From Pseudomonadota bacterium (GTDB lineage Bacteria; Pseudomonadota; Gammaproteobacteria; Steroidobacterales; Steroidobacteraceae), in contig JAJZDW010000005.1 of assembly GCA_021851405.1 (NCBI GenBank), forward strand, positions 80,325 through 144,324: 64,000 nt of DNA, given 5' to 3'. Positions 1 to 7,966 of this stretch are shown here, piece after piece. The notes beneath the pieces were generated by a model that saw only the letters and a list, made by a program, of their open reading frames with translations, was not told the origin of the DNA and ran no database searches. Position numbers and translations under genes: made by a program. How positions within the stretch are numbered: position 1 is the first letter of the stretch; each line of letters starts with the position of its first letter.

Positions 1-289
1 GGTTCAGCGTCAGCCCGAGGAACGTGGCCAGCCCGCCGGCGGCCGAGACCGCGAGCAGCCGGAACAGGCGCTGGCGGTAGGGACCCGGCTGGTCCGAATA
101 CATCGTCACCACCGCGCCGACCGCCGCAGCGATGCCCGGGAGCAGTTGGCCGCTGGCGATGCCCCAGATGAGCGGCAGGACCACCGCGGCGGTGTTGCGC
201 AGCAGCACCCGCCAGGGCAGTTGCGCCGGTTTGGTCTGCAGCAGCGCCGCGACCATGTTCTGGCGCAGGGACGTGACGGCAGTGGGCAT
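1..289 (-). CDS. FUSC family inner-membrane transporter, N-terminal part (runs off the left edge)
   Basis: The first 96 codons of a protein begin at ATG 289 and continue past the left edge. After a short polar start (MPTAVTSLRQNM) come two hydrophobic stretches separated by a loop reading MYSDQPGPYRQRL. This pattern is typical of the N-terminal membrane domain of FUSC/YccS/AaeB-like proteins, which export aromatic acids or related compounds. The family assignment rests on this partial sequence only. The cytoplasmic domain and C-terminus are outside the window, so substrate and full length cannot be judged. A decayed sensor-kinase end lies 48 bp upstream on the same strand. Confidence 0.6.
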   Translation of the reverse strand, partial: MPTAVTSLRQNMVAALLQTKPAQLPWRVLLRNTAAVVLPLIWGIASGQLLPGIAAAVGAVVTMYSDQPGPYRQRLFRLLAVSAAGGLATFLGLTLN

Positions 290-337
290 CCGTGGGCTCC
301 GATTCTGCGCCGCGCTCGCGCGGCGACGACGCAGCGA

Positions 338-541
338 TTATGGCAGATACACCGTGACCACAGCCTCGCCGTCCTGGCGGTGGGCGAGGGTGCGCCGCCT
401 GCCGTGCGCCGCGAGGATCTCGCGGCAGAGAGTCAACCCGAGACCGGTGCGGGAGAGGATGCGGTCGCGAAGCACGGAACCGGCACATCGCCTGCGCGCC
501 GAGTCCGCCGCTGTGCCCGGCCGGGGGATCATCGCGCGCAT
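338..541 (-). pseudogene. Remnant of a sensor histidine kinase C-terminus
   Basis: The last ~40 residues read as the end of a histidine-kinase HATPase domain. A G2-box-like TGLGLTLCREILAAHG segment is followed by HRQDGEAVVTVYLP and a stop. Upstream there is only Arg/Ala-rich sequence with no N, G1 or F boxes, no dimerisation domain and no membrane segment, and the frame is closed by a stop just before 541. It is therefore a 3' fragment left by deletion or frameshift decay, not an intact kinase. It is oriented like the FUSC gene and ends 48 bp before that gene's start, so an older two-component/exporter arrangement is possible. The call depends on one motif and is moderate only. Confidence 0.45.
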
Positions 542-1643
542 GGCCGAGCCGAGCGTCTGCGAGCGAGCCTACCGGCAGCGCGGCCACCCAAGCGCTCCGC
601 CGCGGCGCGTGCGCGCTCGGCTCCTCGGGGCTCGGTGCTTCGTGTGGACCTGGCCGCTGGCGCCGCCTCACGCACGATCGCCACTCGGCTCAACGGCCCC
701 CACGAGCCAAGACCGCTCGAGCACGGTCAGCACCCGTGCGAAGCGTGGGTGGGAGGGGATTCGGACGGCTTTCCGTGCCCGCGCCGTGATGACGTGTCGT
801 GTCCATTGCACCACGCCCGAGAGGGGTGCGTGACTGGCCGATGAGCCGCTCATCCTGTCGCCTCAGCGCCTCATCGGCCAGGGGTTGGTTCCTGCCGGTG
901 AGCGCGGCGAGTGGGTGTTGATATTCGTTCTGTAAGAAGAGGGGCGGGTCACCACGGTGAGGATCAGACCCTTGCGCCCGCGATCAGCGGCGCGCACCGA
1001 GTCGTGAACGGTGCCGGCGGTGGTGACGATGCGTGTCGGGCTCACCGCCGCGATGACCGTTGCGCGAGCCGCCACGTCCTGAACGAACCGCCTGCGAGCG
1101 ACCGTGGGGGTCTCGAGACGGTGGCGGCAGACCGGTGAGCCCGATGGGGACCTGTCGCAATGAGCTCGATGAGCGCACCGAAATTGAGGACCGTACCGAC
1201 GTTCCGAGAGCGGGCGGGCACCGATGCCAAGGTGGGCGCCCGTGGGCGATAACCTCTTGCACCGCCGCCGTGCGCATGGGGGTGGGCGCTGAGGGAATCT
1301 CGGTCGCGGCGACGCAGGGTCTTGAAGTCCAGGACGCTCAGCGCCGAGCAACCGAACGCATGCGAGGTCACTGAGGAAACCGAAGGCCGCCACGGGCGGA
1401 TGTTCTGAGGGAACATCGCCCGTCCGCAGCGTGGCGTCATGCTCTGACCCGTCCATGTCGCCGACGGCGGACAGTTCGTGGAGACCGCAGATGCGGACAA
1501 ATCGCAGTGCGCGGATTGGCGTCCGAAGCCGTTCAGGCCTATCCTGTAGGCCTGTCGCGTCGACGGGCGAGTCCGCCCGCCGAACAGGGGGGGGCACAGC
1601 CTAGTGCCGCAGTTCGCGCACGGAGCCATCCTGAGGAGGATTT
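542..1643. other. Poorly coding stretch, no confident gene
   Basis: About 1.1 kb without a recognisable gene. Open frames exist on both strands (for example a 244-codon frame on the minus strand between 863 and 1597), but their translations are rich in Arg, Pro, Ser and His, lack known motifs and have no convincing ribosome-binding sites. Together with the kinase remnant this looks like decayed sequence. The last ~30 bp carry the ribosome-binding site of the DUF2934 gene. Confidence 0.5.
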
Positions 1644-1931
1644 ATGGCGACTCGACGTTCCGATTCGACCCCCACGCCCAAAACCGAGCAGGCCGTTGCG
1701 CCCAAGGCGCCTGCCCGCCGGGTGCAACGTGCCCAGCCGACAGGGAATTCAGCCGCGACCGCCACGAGCGTCACGGTCGAGACCCGGCGCGCCATGATTG
1801 CGCAAGCGGCCTATTTTCACGCCGAACGTCGCGGCTTTGCGCCGGGCGGTGATGAACAGGACTGGCTGAAGGCGGAAGCGGAGGTCGATGCACTGCTCGA
1901 AGGCGCAGCGCACGGCCACGGGCCCCAGTAG
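1644..1931 (+). CDS. DUF2934 domain-containing protein
   Basis: A 95-residue protein preceded by a clear GAGGAG ribosome-binding site seven bases before ATG. Residues 1-45 are a low-complexity tail rich in Ala, Thr, Pro and Lys. Residues ~48-88 carry the DUF2934 signature: RRAMIAQAAYFHAERRGFAPGGDEQDWLKAEAEVD contains the conserved AAYF-AE-RGF and DWL-AE pattern. There is no signal peptide or membrane segment, so it should be cytoplasmic. The family has no firmly established function. It stands alone, flanked by non-coding DNA on both sides. Confidence 0.8.
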   Translation: MATRRSDSTPTPKTEQAVAPKAPARRVQRAQPTGNSAATATSVTVETRRAMIAQAAYFHAERRGFAPGGDEQDWLKAEAEVDALLEGAAHGHGPQ

Positions 1932-2299
1932 GGCACTGCATTCGTTTCTCGATTTCAGAGTGCCCGCGAGCCGACGTCGCGGGCCGCTCTGATGGGGCGT
2001 CACCGTGCTTCGGTCGCCGTCGCGACATGAGCGACGGCGAGCGGGGGGCTCGTGCCCCGTCGGTCCCGCTTCTCGTCTGCACATCACGTCGTCGCAGGAC
2101 GTATGAGACGACGCTATGACCATTACGCTCAAGCATGCGTCTGGTTTAATGGCGTTGTAACTCGTCAACTCATGACGTGCTTAATTCTCGCGCGATCTTC
2201 AGGAACGGGCGCGCTGATTCGCGAATGCACGAACATGCGGGCACTGGAGTGGGAGGTGCTGGCGTAATCGTGCCGGCGTGATCGGGTGTACCGATCACC
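1932..2299. other. Intergenic, nothing recognised
   Basis: A 368 bp gap between the DUF2934 gene and the 3' end of the convergently transcribed cnoX. No gene, tRNA or strong terminator hairpin was recognised. The segment around 2100-2220 is locally less GC-rich than its surroundings. Confidence 0.4.
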
Positions 2300-3169
2300 T
2301 CAATTCAGAATGCGCGAGAGCCGCTTGCGGTACTCGGAGACGAGGGCGGGCTCACCGGCGGCCAGTTCGAGGACGGAGAGAAAGGACTGCCGGGCCGCGC
2401 CGCCGTCGTACTGGCGGTCGCGCTTGATGATCTCGAGCAGCTCATCGAGCGCCTTCTCGTGCTCGCCGTCGGCAATATAGCGTTGCGCCAGCGCCGAACG
2501 GGCTTTCAAATTGGCTCCATCGGCGCTGATCTGTGCGCGCAGCGTGCCGAGGTCGGGCAGGGCGGCCGCTGCGCGCAGACTCGCAAGACGCGTCTTCAGT
2601 GCTGCGGCCCGCGTGTCGGCCTGACCCCGCGGTCCGAGCGCGGCGAGGGCCTGATCGGCTTGCTCGATCTGGTGCGCATCTGGACGGGACGGAAGGCGGT
2701 TCAGCAGCACATCGGCGAGGTCGATTTTTGCCTCGTCATTGTCGGCGTCGGCCTGGATCACGGCCGTAAACGCCGCGGCGGCGCCGGCAAAATCCCCGGC
2801 GCCGATGAGCTGATGTCCGCGTCGCCGTTCCGCCTCGGACGAGCCGGGCAGCAGCCGGTCGAGGAATGGCCGGATCTGGCCCTCCGGCTGCGCCCCGATG
2901 AACCCGTCGACCGGATTGCCGTCGACGAACGCGAGGACGTAGGGGATGCTGCGGACCATGAACTTCTCGGACAGTTCAGGGTTCTCATCGGAATTGACCT
3001 TGACCAGCTTGAAGCGTCCGGCGTAGCTCGCCTCGAGCCGCTCGAGCACCGGACCTAGGGCCCGGCACGGTCCGCACCACGGTGCCCAGAAATCCACCAG
3101 TACCGGCAGCTGCCGCGAGGCCTCGATGACCTCCTGCTCAAAGGTGTTCAGGCTGACTTCGATCATCAT
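2300..3169 (-). CDS. cnoX: CnoX/YbbN-type thioredoxin-TPR chaperedoxin
   Basis: A 289-residue protein. Residues ~1-105 form a thioredoxin domain with WAPWCGPC (about residues 28-35) and the cis-Pro loop SIPYVLAF. Residues ~115-289 are TPR-like alpha-helical repeats, the layout and length of CnoX (YbbN). In E. coli, CnoX protects substrates from hypochlorous acid damage and hands them to GroEL and DnaK. The E. coli protein lacks a CxxC motif, whereas this one has the intact CGPC seen in proteins that retain thiol reductase activity. The start is ATG 3169 (ATG 3166 also possible). It overlaps the last 32 bp of the upstream sensor kinase, so it is the third gene of a regulator-kinase-cnoX operon. 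Confidence 0.88.
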   Translation of the reverse strand: MMIEVSLNTFEQEVIEASRQLPVLVDFWAPWCGPCRALGPVLERLEASYAGRFKLVKVNSDENPELSEKFMVRSIPYVLAFVDGNPVDGFIGAQPEGQIRPFLDRLLPGSSEAERRRGHQLIGAGDFAGAAAAFTAVIQADADNDEAKIDLADVLLNRLPSRPDAHQIEQADQALAALGPRGQADTRAAALKTRLASLRAAAALPDLGTLRAQISADGANLKARSALAQRYIADGEHEKALDELLEIIKRDRQYDGGAARQSFLSVLELAAGEPALVSEYRKRLSRILN

Positions 3170-4616
3170 CGTTCTCCGTACGGACTCGCTCGACCATCGG
3201 GGCGTCGGCGGGGGATTTCAACCGTGCCCGCGCCCGGGACGCTGACTCACCGGTGCCTGCGGCGGGCAGCTGCACGATGATGCGCCCTTCACCGGGGCTG
3301 AAGCGGGCATCGCCGCCGTGGCTGCGGGCCACCTGACGCACGATCGCCAGTCCGAGCCCGGAGCCCGGCGCCTGAGCGTTGATGCGGTGGAAGCGCTCGA
3401 ACACCGACTCTTCCTGGCCGGCGGGGACCCCGGGGCCCTGATCACGGACCTCGATCCGGATCATGGCGTGCTCCAGGGGCGGGGCCATGATCCGCACGCT
3501 GACGGTACCCTGTCCGTGCACCAGGGCGTTGTCGAGCAGGTTGCGCACCATGTCGCGCAGATCATCGGCCCGGCCGCGGATCTCGACGGTATCGGGCACG
3601 TGGACCTCGAGCCGCCGACCCTGCGCTTCCATCAACGGCAACACCTGGGCGGCCGCCTCGCGGGTCAGGCGCGAGAGATTCATCACCGGCAGCGGTTCGC
3701 CGTGCCGCTCATACGAGAGCGACTCCTTGCGCGCCAGATCGATCAGCTGATCGACCAGGCGACCCATCTGACTCAACTCGCGCTCGACCGCCGGCCAGTC
3801 CGTCGTGCCCGTCAGGCGGGCCCGTTGCAGGCGCAGATTGAGCACCGCGAGCGGGGTGCGCAGTTCATGGGCCGCATCGGCCGTGAGGCGCCGCTCCACC
3901 GCGTAGGCGCGCGAGAGCCGATCGAGCGCGCCGTTGACCGCTTCCACCAGCGGTTGGATCTCCCGCGGCAGACCGCCGGCGGAGATGCGCAGATTCGGCT
4001 CACGCGGCCCGACCCGTGCGGCCTCGCGCGAGGCGCGCTCGATCGGCTGCAGGCTCCAGCCGCTGATCAGCCACATCAGACCGAGCGCGAGCACGGCGAA
4101 GACGATGAGCACCGAGACGTGCTCGGAGTCCTCGGCGAACAGACTGTCGACCAGCGTGCCCTGGCTCATGCGGTAGCGAGCGACCACCACCGTCAGTCCG
4201 CTCGGCCCGCGGGCCGCGACGATGGGCTGTTTGGCAGCACCGACGCCGATGAACTCCACCGGCCCGACCGAGCCGCGCGCATCGACCGGGATGTAGGGCA
4301 GGGGGCCGGTGAGGTTCGCCGAGGTCGCAAGCGGCCGGTGATCGGCGCCGAAGACCGTGAAGCTGAAATGGCGCGAGGGGTCGGCGTAGACCTTCGCCCA
4401 GTCCTCGGGCAGGTGGACCTGAAGGACGCCCGCGCGGTCGAAGCGCAGCGCCTCGATGAGCTCGCGCGCCTGATTCTGCAGCGTGCTCGCGCGCAGGCCG
4501 GCGATGACGTTGTGCACCTCGAGCCGATACGATACGAACGAGGCGCCGAGCCCGAGCGTGAACAGCGCGAACATCACCCCGAGCAGGCGCAGGCGCAGGC
4601 TGTGTGCCCGGCTCAC
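3138..4616 (-). CDS. QseC-like sensor histidine kinase
   Basis: A 492-residue membrane kinase. A transmembrane segment at residues ~9-30 is followed by a periplasmic region of ~135 residues and a second transmembrane segment at ~167-187, then a HAMP-like linker. The H box DAAHELRTPL places the phosphorylated His at residue 250. The N box (RNLLDNALVHG), G1 box (DQGPGVP) and G2 box (GSGLGLAIVRQV) are all present, so the kinase is intact. It overlaps its cognate regulator by ATGA (4613-4616) and overlaps cnoX downstream. The pair diverges from an RND efflux operon, which is its most obvious target; that link is inferred from position. Confidence 0.9.
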   Translation of the reverse strand: MSRAHSLRLRLLGVMFALFTLGLGASFVSYRLEVHNVIAGLRASTLQNQARELIEALRFDRAGVLQVHLPEDWAKVYADPSRHFSFTVFGADHRPLATSANLTGPLPYIPVDARGSVGPVEFIGVGAAKQPIVAARGPSGLTVVVARYRMSQGTLVDSLFAEDSEHVSVLIVFAVLALGLMWLISGWSLQPIERASREAARVGPREPNLRISAGGLPREIQPLVEAVNGALDRLSRAYAVERRLTADAAHELRTPLAVLNLRLQRARLTGTTDWPAVERELSQMGRLVDQLIDLARKESLSYERHGEPLPVMNLSRLTREAAAQVLPLMEAQGRRLEVHVPDTVEIRGRADDLRDMVRNLLDNALVHGQGTVSVRIMAPPLEHAMIRIEVRDQGPGVPAGQEESVFERFHRINAQAPGSGLGLAIVRQVARSHGGDARFSPGEGRIIVQLPAAGTGESASRARARLKSPADAPMVERVRTENDDDRSQPEHL

Positions 4617-5293
4617 GGGGCGGGGCCCTCAACCAGGCGGTACCCGATACCCCACTTGGTTTCGATCGAGGCGGTGGCGTGCGCGCCGGCGAGTTTGCGT
4701 CGCAGACGGGAGACGGCGGCCTCCAGTGCGTTGGTGCTGCCGGCATCCTCCAGTGCGTACAGCCGATCTTCCAGCCGATCCTTGGTGATCACCTGGCCCG
4801 GCACCCGCAGCAGCTCCTCGAGCAGCGCCGCTTCGCGACGGGTGAGGTCGAGCGGCTTCCCGAGCACCGTCGCCTCGCGGGTGACGGTATCGAAGGCGAT
4901 CTCCCCGAGTGCGTAGCGGGTTTCGCGCCGGCTGCCGATGCGCCGCAGCACCGCGCGCAAGCGGGCCTCGAGCTCGAGCAGGTTGAACGGCTTGACGATG
5001 TAGTCGTCGGCGCCGGAGTTCAGCCCGAGCAGCCGCTCCTCCATGCCATCGCGCGCCGTGACGATCACCGCCGGCACCTGCGGCTGCAGCGTGCGCAGCT
5101 CGCCGAGCAGTTGCATCCCGTCCATGTCCGGCAGCCCGAGGTCCAGGACCACCGCGTCGACCGGCGCGATGCGCGCCCCGGCGAGCGCGCGCTCGCCGCG
5201 GTCGAACGCATCGACCGCGAAGCCGCGCTCGCGCAGATGATCGGCGATCATCTCGCGGATGGCCTGGTGATCCTCGACCAGCAGTATTCTCAT
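4613..5293 (-). CDS. OmpR-family response regulator (QseB/TctD-like)
   Basis: A 226-residue protein with an N-terminal receiver domain: acidic residues in LLVEDHQ, phospho-acceptor Asp51 in VVLDLGLPDMDG, Thr in VTARD and Lys in YIVKPF. It is followed by an OmpR-type winged-helix domain (LTRREAALLEELLRVPGQVITKDRLEDRLY and a C-terminal SRLRRKL-WGIGYRL). ATG 5293 is the start, and the gene overlaps the kinase by four bases, giving a regulator-kinase-cnoX order. Its promoter lies in the ~160 bp divergent region shared with the efflux operon. I did not find a clear direct-repeat operator there. Confidence 0.92.
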   Translation of the reverse strand: MRILLVEDHQAIREMIADHLRERGFAVDAFDRGERALAGARIAPVDAVVLDLGLPDMDGMQLLGELRTLQPQVPAVIVTARDGMEERLLGLNSGADDYIVKPFNLLELEARLRAVLRRIGSRRETRYALGEIAFDTVTREATVLGKPLDLTRREAALLEELLRVPGQVITKDRLEDRLYALEDAGSTNALEAAVSRLRRKLAGAHATASIETKWGIGYRLVEGPAP

Positions 5294-5454
5294 GGGACTC
5301 GCACCGGGGAGAGGGGCCCAGTCCGGCCCTATTATCCGCGCAGGGCGCCTGCGGCGCTCGTCAGGACTTGGTCAGCAATGGCTGGCAATGTGTCCGCGCC
5401 GGCCGCGCTGCGGGTCGACCGGTGAGTTTTTTGTCTGGAGAAACGCACATCGCG

Positions 5455-6897
5455 ATGCACCGTACTGGCGATTCTGGTCCCGCGGCGGCCCATTTAAGCC
5501 GCACCGGCGGTGCCCGGCCGGCGCCCGGCCGGCGCCTCCCGGCGCGGCTCGGCGGCCTCGGCGCGCTCGCGGTGGCGGCCCTCATCGGCGGTTGCGCCAC
5601 CTACCACGCCCGGCCGCTGCCCCGGCAGGCGCACCTGGCGGGCGGACTGAGCGCGCTGCGCACCGAGGTGCCGCCGCTTCGGCCCGGCGCGTCGCCGCGG
5701 CACATTCGGGTGAATCGGCCATTGCGGCCCGGGGACATTGGGTTGCTCGCAGTGCTGAACGATCCGGCGCTGCGCACCGAGAGCGGGTCTCTCGCCAGCG
5801 CCCAGGCGAGCCTGCTGCAGGCCTCGCTGCTGCCCAATCCGGTGGCGGGTCTGGTCTACGAGCCGCAGCTCGGCGGTGCCGGCGTGGCACCGTCCTGGAC
5901 GGCCACGCTCGCCGAGGACGTCAAGTCCCTCATCACGTACCACACCCGGGTCCAGGCGGCCCGCGATGCGTTCGAGCAGGTCAACGCCGATCTGCTGTGG
6001 CGCGAGTGGCAGACGGCGCAGCAGGCGCGGGTGCTCGCGGTCTCTCTGTACTGGGGGCATGACGCTCTGCGCGCCAGCCGCCGCGAGACGCGGCTGCTCG
6101 ATCAGGAAGCGCGTGCCGCGCACGTCGCCGCCGCGAGTGGCAGTCTCGACCTGCGCTCACTCGCGCCGATCCTCGCGGCCAAGGCGAGTGCGGATCAGAC
6201 GCTCGCGAGTCTCACGCTCGCGCAGCTGCGGGCCTGGCAGGCACTCGATGCGCTGCTCGGGCTCGAACCGACCGTGCGCTTTCCGATCGCTGCCCCGCGG
6301 GCCGTCGCGTTGCCGCGCCACATCGCGCCGCTGCTCGCCTCGCTCACCGAGCGCCGGCCGGACCTGGTGGCGCTGAAGATGGGCTATCACTCGGCGGACG
6401 AGAACGTACGCACCGCGATCATCGGGCAGTTCCCCGCCCTGGTGCTCGGTGCGCAGTGGGACCAGGACAACGGCAATGTGCGCAACGGCGGCCCCAGCGC
6501 CCAGCTCGATCTGCCGATCTTCGATCGGAATCAGGGTCAGATCGCCGCGGCGCGTGCCACCCGGCTCGTGCTGCACGCGCAGTACCAGGCGCGCCTCGAT
6601 GCCGCGGTCGGCACGGTGCGCGCACTGAGGGTGCAGATCCGCCGGCTCCATCGCGCACTGCGCCAGGCGCAACGCGCCGCGCTCAGCGCGCAGCGGCTTG
6701 CCCGCTCCGCACGCAGCGCCTACGCGCGCGGGGACCTCGATGAGCGCTCGCTCGCCGATTACCTGACGGCTGCGCTCGCACGGCAGCTCGAGGCCGACAC
6801 GCTCGAGCGCACGCTCGGCCAAGCGCGCATCGCCTTCATCCTTGAGCTCGGACTCGGACTGCCGCAAGTGCGCATCGTCCCGGCCGCCCAGATATAA
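5455..6897 (+). CDS. Outer-membrane efflux lipoprotein, TolC/OprM-NodT type
   Basis: With ATG 5455 as start the product is 480 residues. A long positively charged leader ends in a lipobox (ALIGGC, Cys at about residue 45), so it should be a lipidated outer-membrane channel. Two TolC-like repeats follow, with long Ala/Leu/Gln-rich helices and the conserved family pattern LDLPIFDRNQGQIAAA in the second half. GTG 5422 is an alternative start; the unusually long n-region makes the exact start uncertain. It heads a tight operon with an RND adaptor (10 bp gap) and an RND pump, and supplies the outer-membrane exit duct. Confidence 0.88.
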   Translation: MHRTGDSGPAAAHLSRTGGARPAPGRRLPARLGGLGALAVAALIGGCATYHARPLPRQAHLAGGLSALRTEVPPLRPGASPRHIRVNRPLRPGDIGLLAVLNDPALRTESGSLASAQASLLQASLLPNPVAGLVYEPQLGGAGVAPSWTATLAEDVKSLITYHTRVQAARDAFEQVNADLLWREWQTAQQARVLAVSLYWGHDALRASRRETRLLDQEARAAHVAAASGSLDLRSLAPILAAKASADQTLASLTLAQLRAWQALDALLGLEPTVRFPIAAPRAVALPRHIAPLLASLTERRPDLVALKMGYHSADENVRTAIIGQFPALVLGAQWDQDNGNVRNGGPSAQLDLPIFDRNQGQIAAARATRLVLHAQYQARLDAAVGTVRALRVQIRRLHRALRQAQRAALSAQRLARSARSAYARGDLDERSLADYLTAALARQLEADTLERTLGQARIAFILELGLGLPQVRIVPAAQI

Positions 6898-6907
6898 CGA
6901 GGACGCC

Positions 6908-7966
6908 ATGATCCGCCGAATGACCGTCGGAATGTTCTGCCTTGCGCTCAGTGCCGCGGCGCTCACGCAACCGGTGCGGGCGGCCGATGCCCCCGGTCCG
7001 AGCGTGCTGGTGACGCTGACGCCGCTGCGCAGCGGCAGCCTGCCGCACGTGGTGGTCGCCTACGGCACGATCGAGCCGAGCAACACCGGTGGGCGAGCGA
7101 TGATGGCGGCCGAGTCCGGCGTCATCGGCACGGTGTATGTGCGGGTCGGCCAGCGCGTGGCGGCCGGTGCGCGGCTCGTGCAGATTCTGCCGAGCCCGCA
7201 GTCGGCGGCGGCCTACCATCAGGCGCGCTCCTCGCTGCAGGTGGCGCGCGCGCTGGTGCGCAGCACCCGCAAGCTCTACAGCCTGCACCTGGCGACCAAC
7301 GAGCAGTTGGCGGCGGCCGAGAAGTCACAGCTCGATGCGCTCGCCAATCTCGCCGCACTGCGCGCCACCGGCGCCGGAGGCCCGCAGGTGCTGCGTGCAC
7401 CGTTCGCCTCGGTCGTCACGACGCTCACGGCCCTCACCGGCACGATCGTGAGCACGGGCTCGCCGGTGCTGACGCTCGTCTCCCCGGATCATCTGGTGCT
7501 CGCCGCCGGCGTGGTGCCCTCGCAGGCGTTCAGCATGGCGGTGGGGGATTCAGCGGTCGTGCAGGCCACCGGATCGGACGACTGGGTGCACGCGCACGTC
7601 GCGATGAGCGGCGCGGCGAGCATTCCGAATACCGGGCTGGTGCCGGTGCAGATCGCACTGCCGGCCGGGAAGTTCATCCCGGGTCAGGTGGCACGCGCGC
7701 GCATCACCACCGCGCAGGTCAAGGGATTGCTCGTGCCGCACGCGGCGCTGCTGGTCAACGAGCGCGGCGCCCCGTACGTCGTTCAGGCCGTCGAGGGCAT
7801 CGCACACAAGGTGCCGGTGCGCGTGCTCGATGAATACGACGATCAGGACGTCATCAGCGGGGCGCTCGATCCGCGCGCCGCGGTGGTGCTCGCTGGGGAT
7901 TACCAGCTCGAGAACGGCATGCACATCCGCATCGCCAGACCGGGCGAGCCGGGGACGACTCCGTGA
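6908..7966 (+). CDS. RND efflux periplasmic adaptor subunit (HlyD/MFP family)
   Basis: A 352-residue protein starting at ATG 6908 behind a CGAGG ribosome-binding site. A signal peptide ends near AQPVRA-AD at about residue 22. Residues ~45-180 give the split lipoyl/barrel-sandwich domain with a short alpha-hairpin (QSAAAYHQARSSLQVARALVRSTRKLY), followed by the beta-barrel and membrane-proximal domains. It links the inner-membrane pump to the outer-membrane lipoprotein encoded upstream. The pump gene starts within its stop codon (GTGA), implying translational coupling. No substrate can be read from the sequence. Confidence 0.88.
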   Translation: MIRRMTVGMFCLALSAAALTQPVRAADAPGPSVLVTLTPLRSGSLPHVVVAYGTIEPSNTGGRAMMAAESGVIGTVYVRVGQRVAAGARLVQILPSPQSAAAYHQARSSLQVARALVRSTRKLYSLHLATNEQLAAAEKSQLDALANLAALRATGAGGPQVLRAPFASVVTTLTALTGTIVSTGSPVLTLVSPDHLVLAAGVVPSQAFSMAVGDSAVVQATGSDDWVHAHVAMSGAASIPNTGLVPVQIALPAGKFIPGQVARARITTAQVKGLLVPHAALLVNERGAPYVVQAVEGIAHKVPVRVLDEYDDQDVISGALDPRAAVVLAGDYQLENGMHIRIARPGEPGTTP

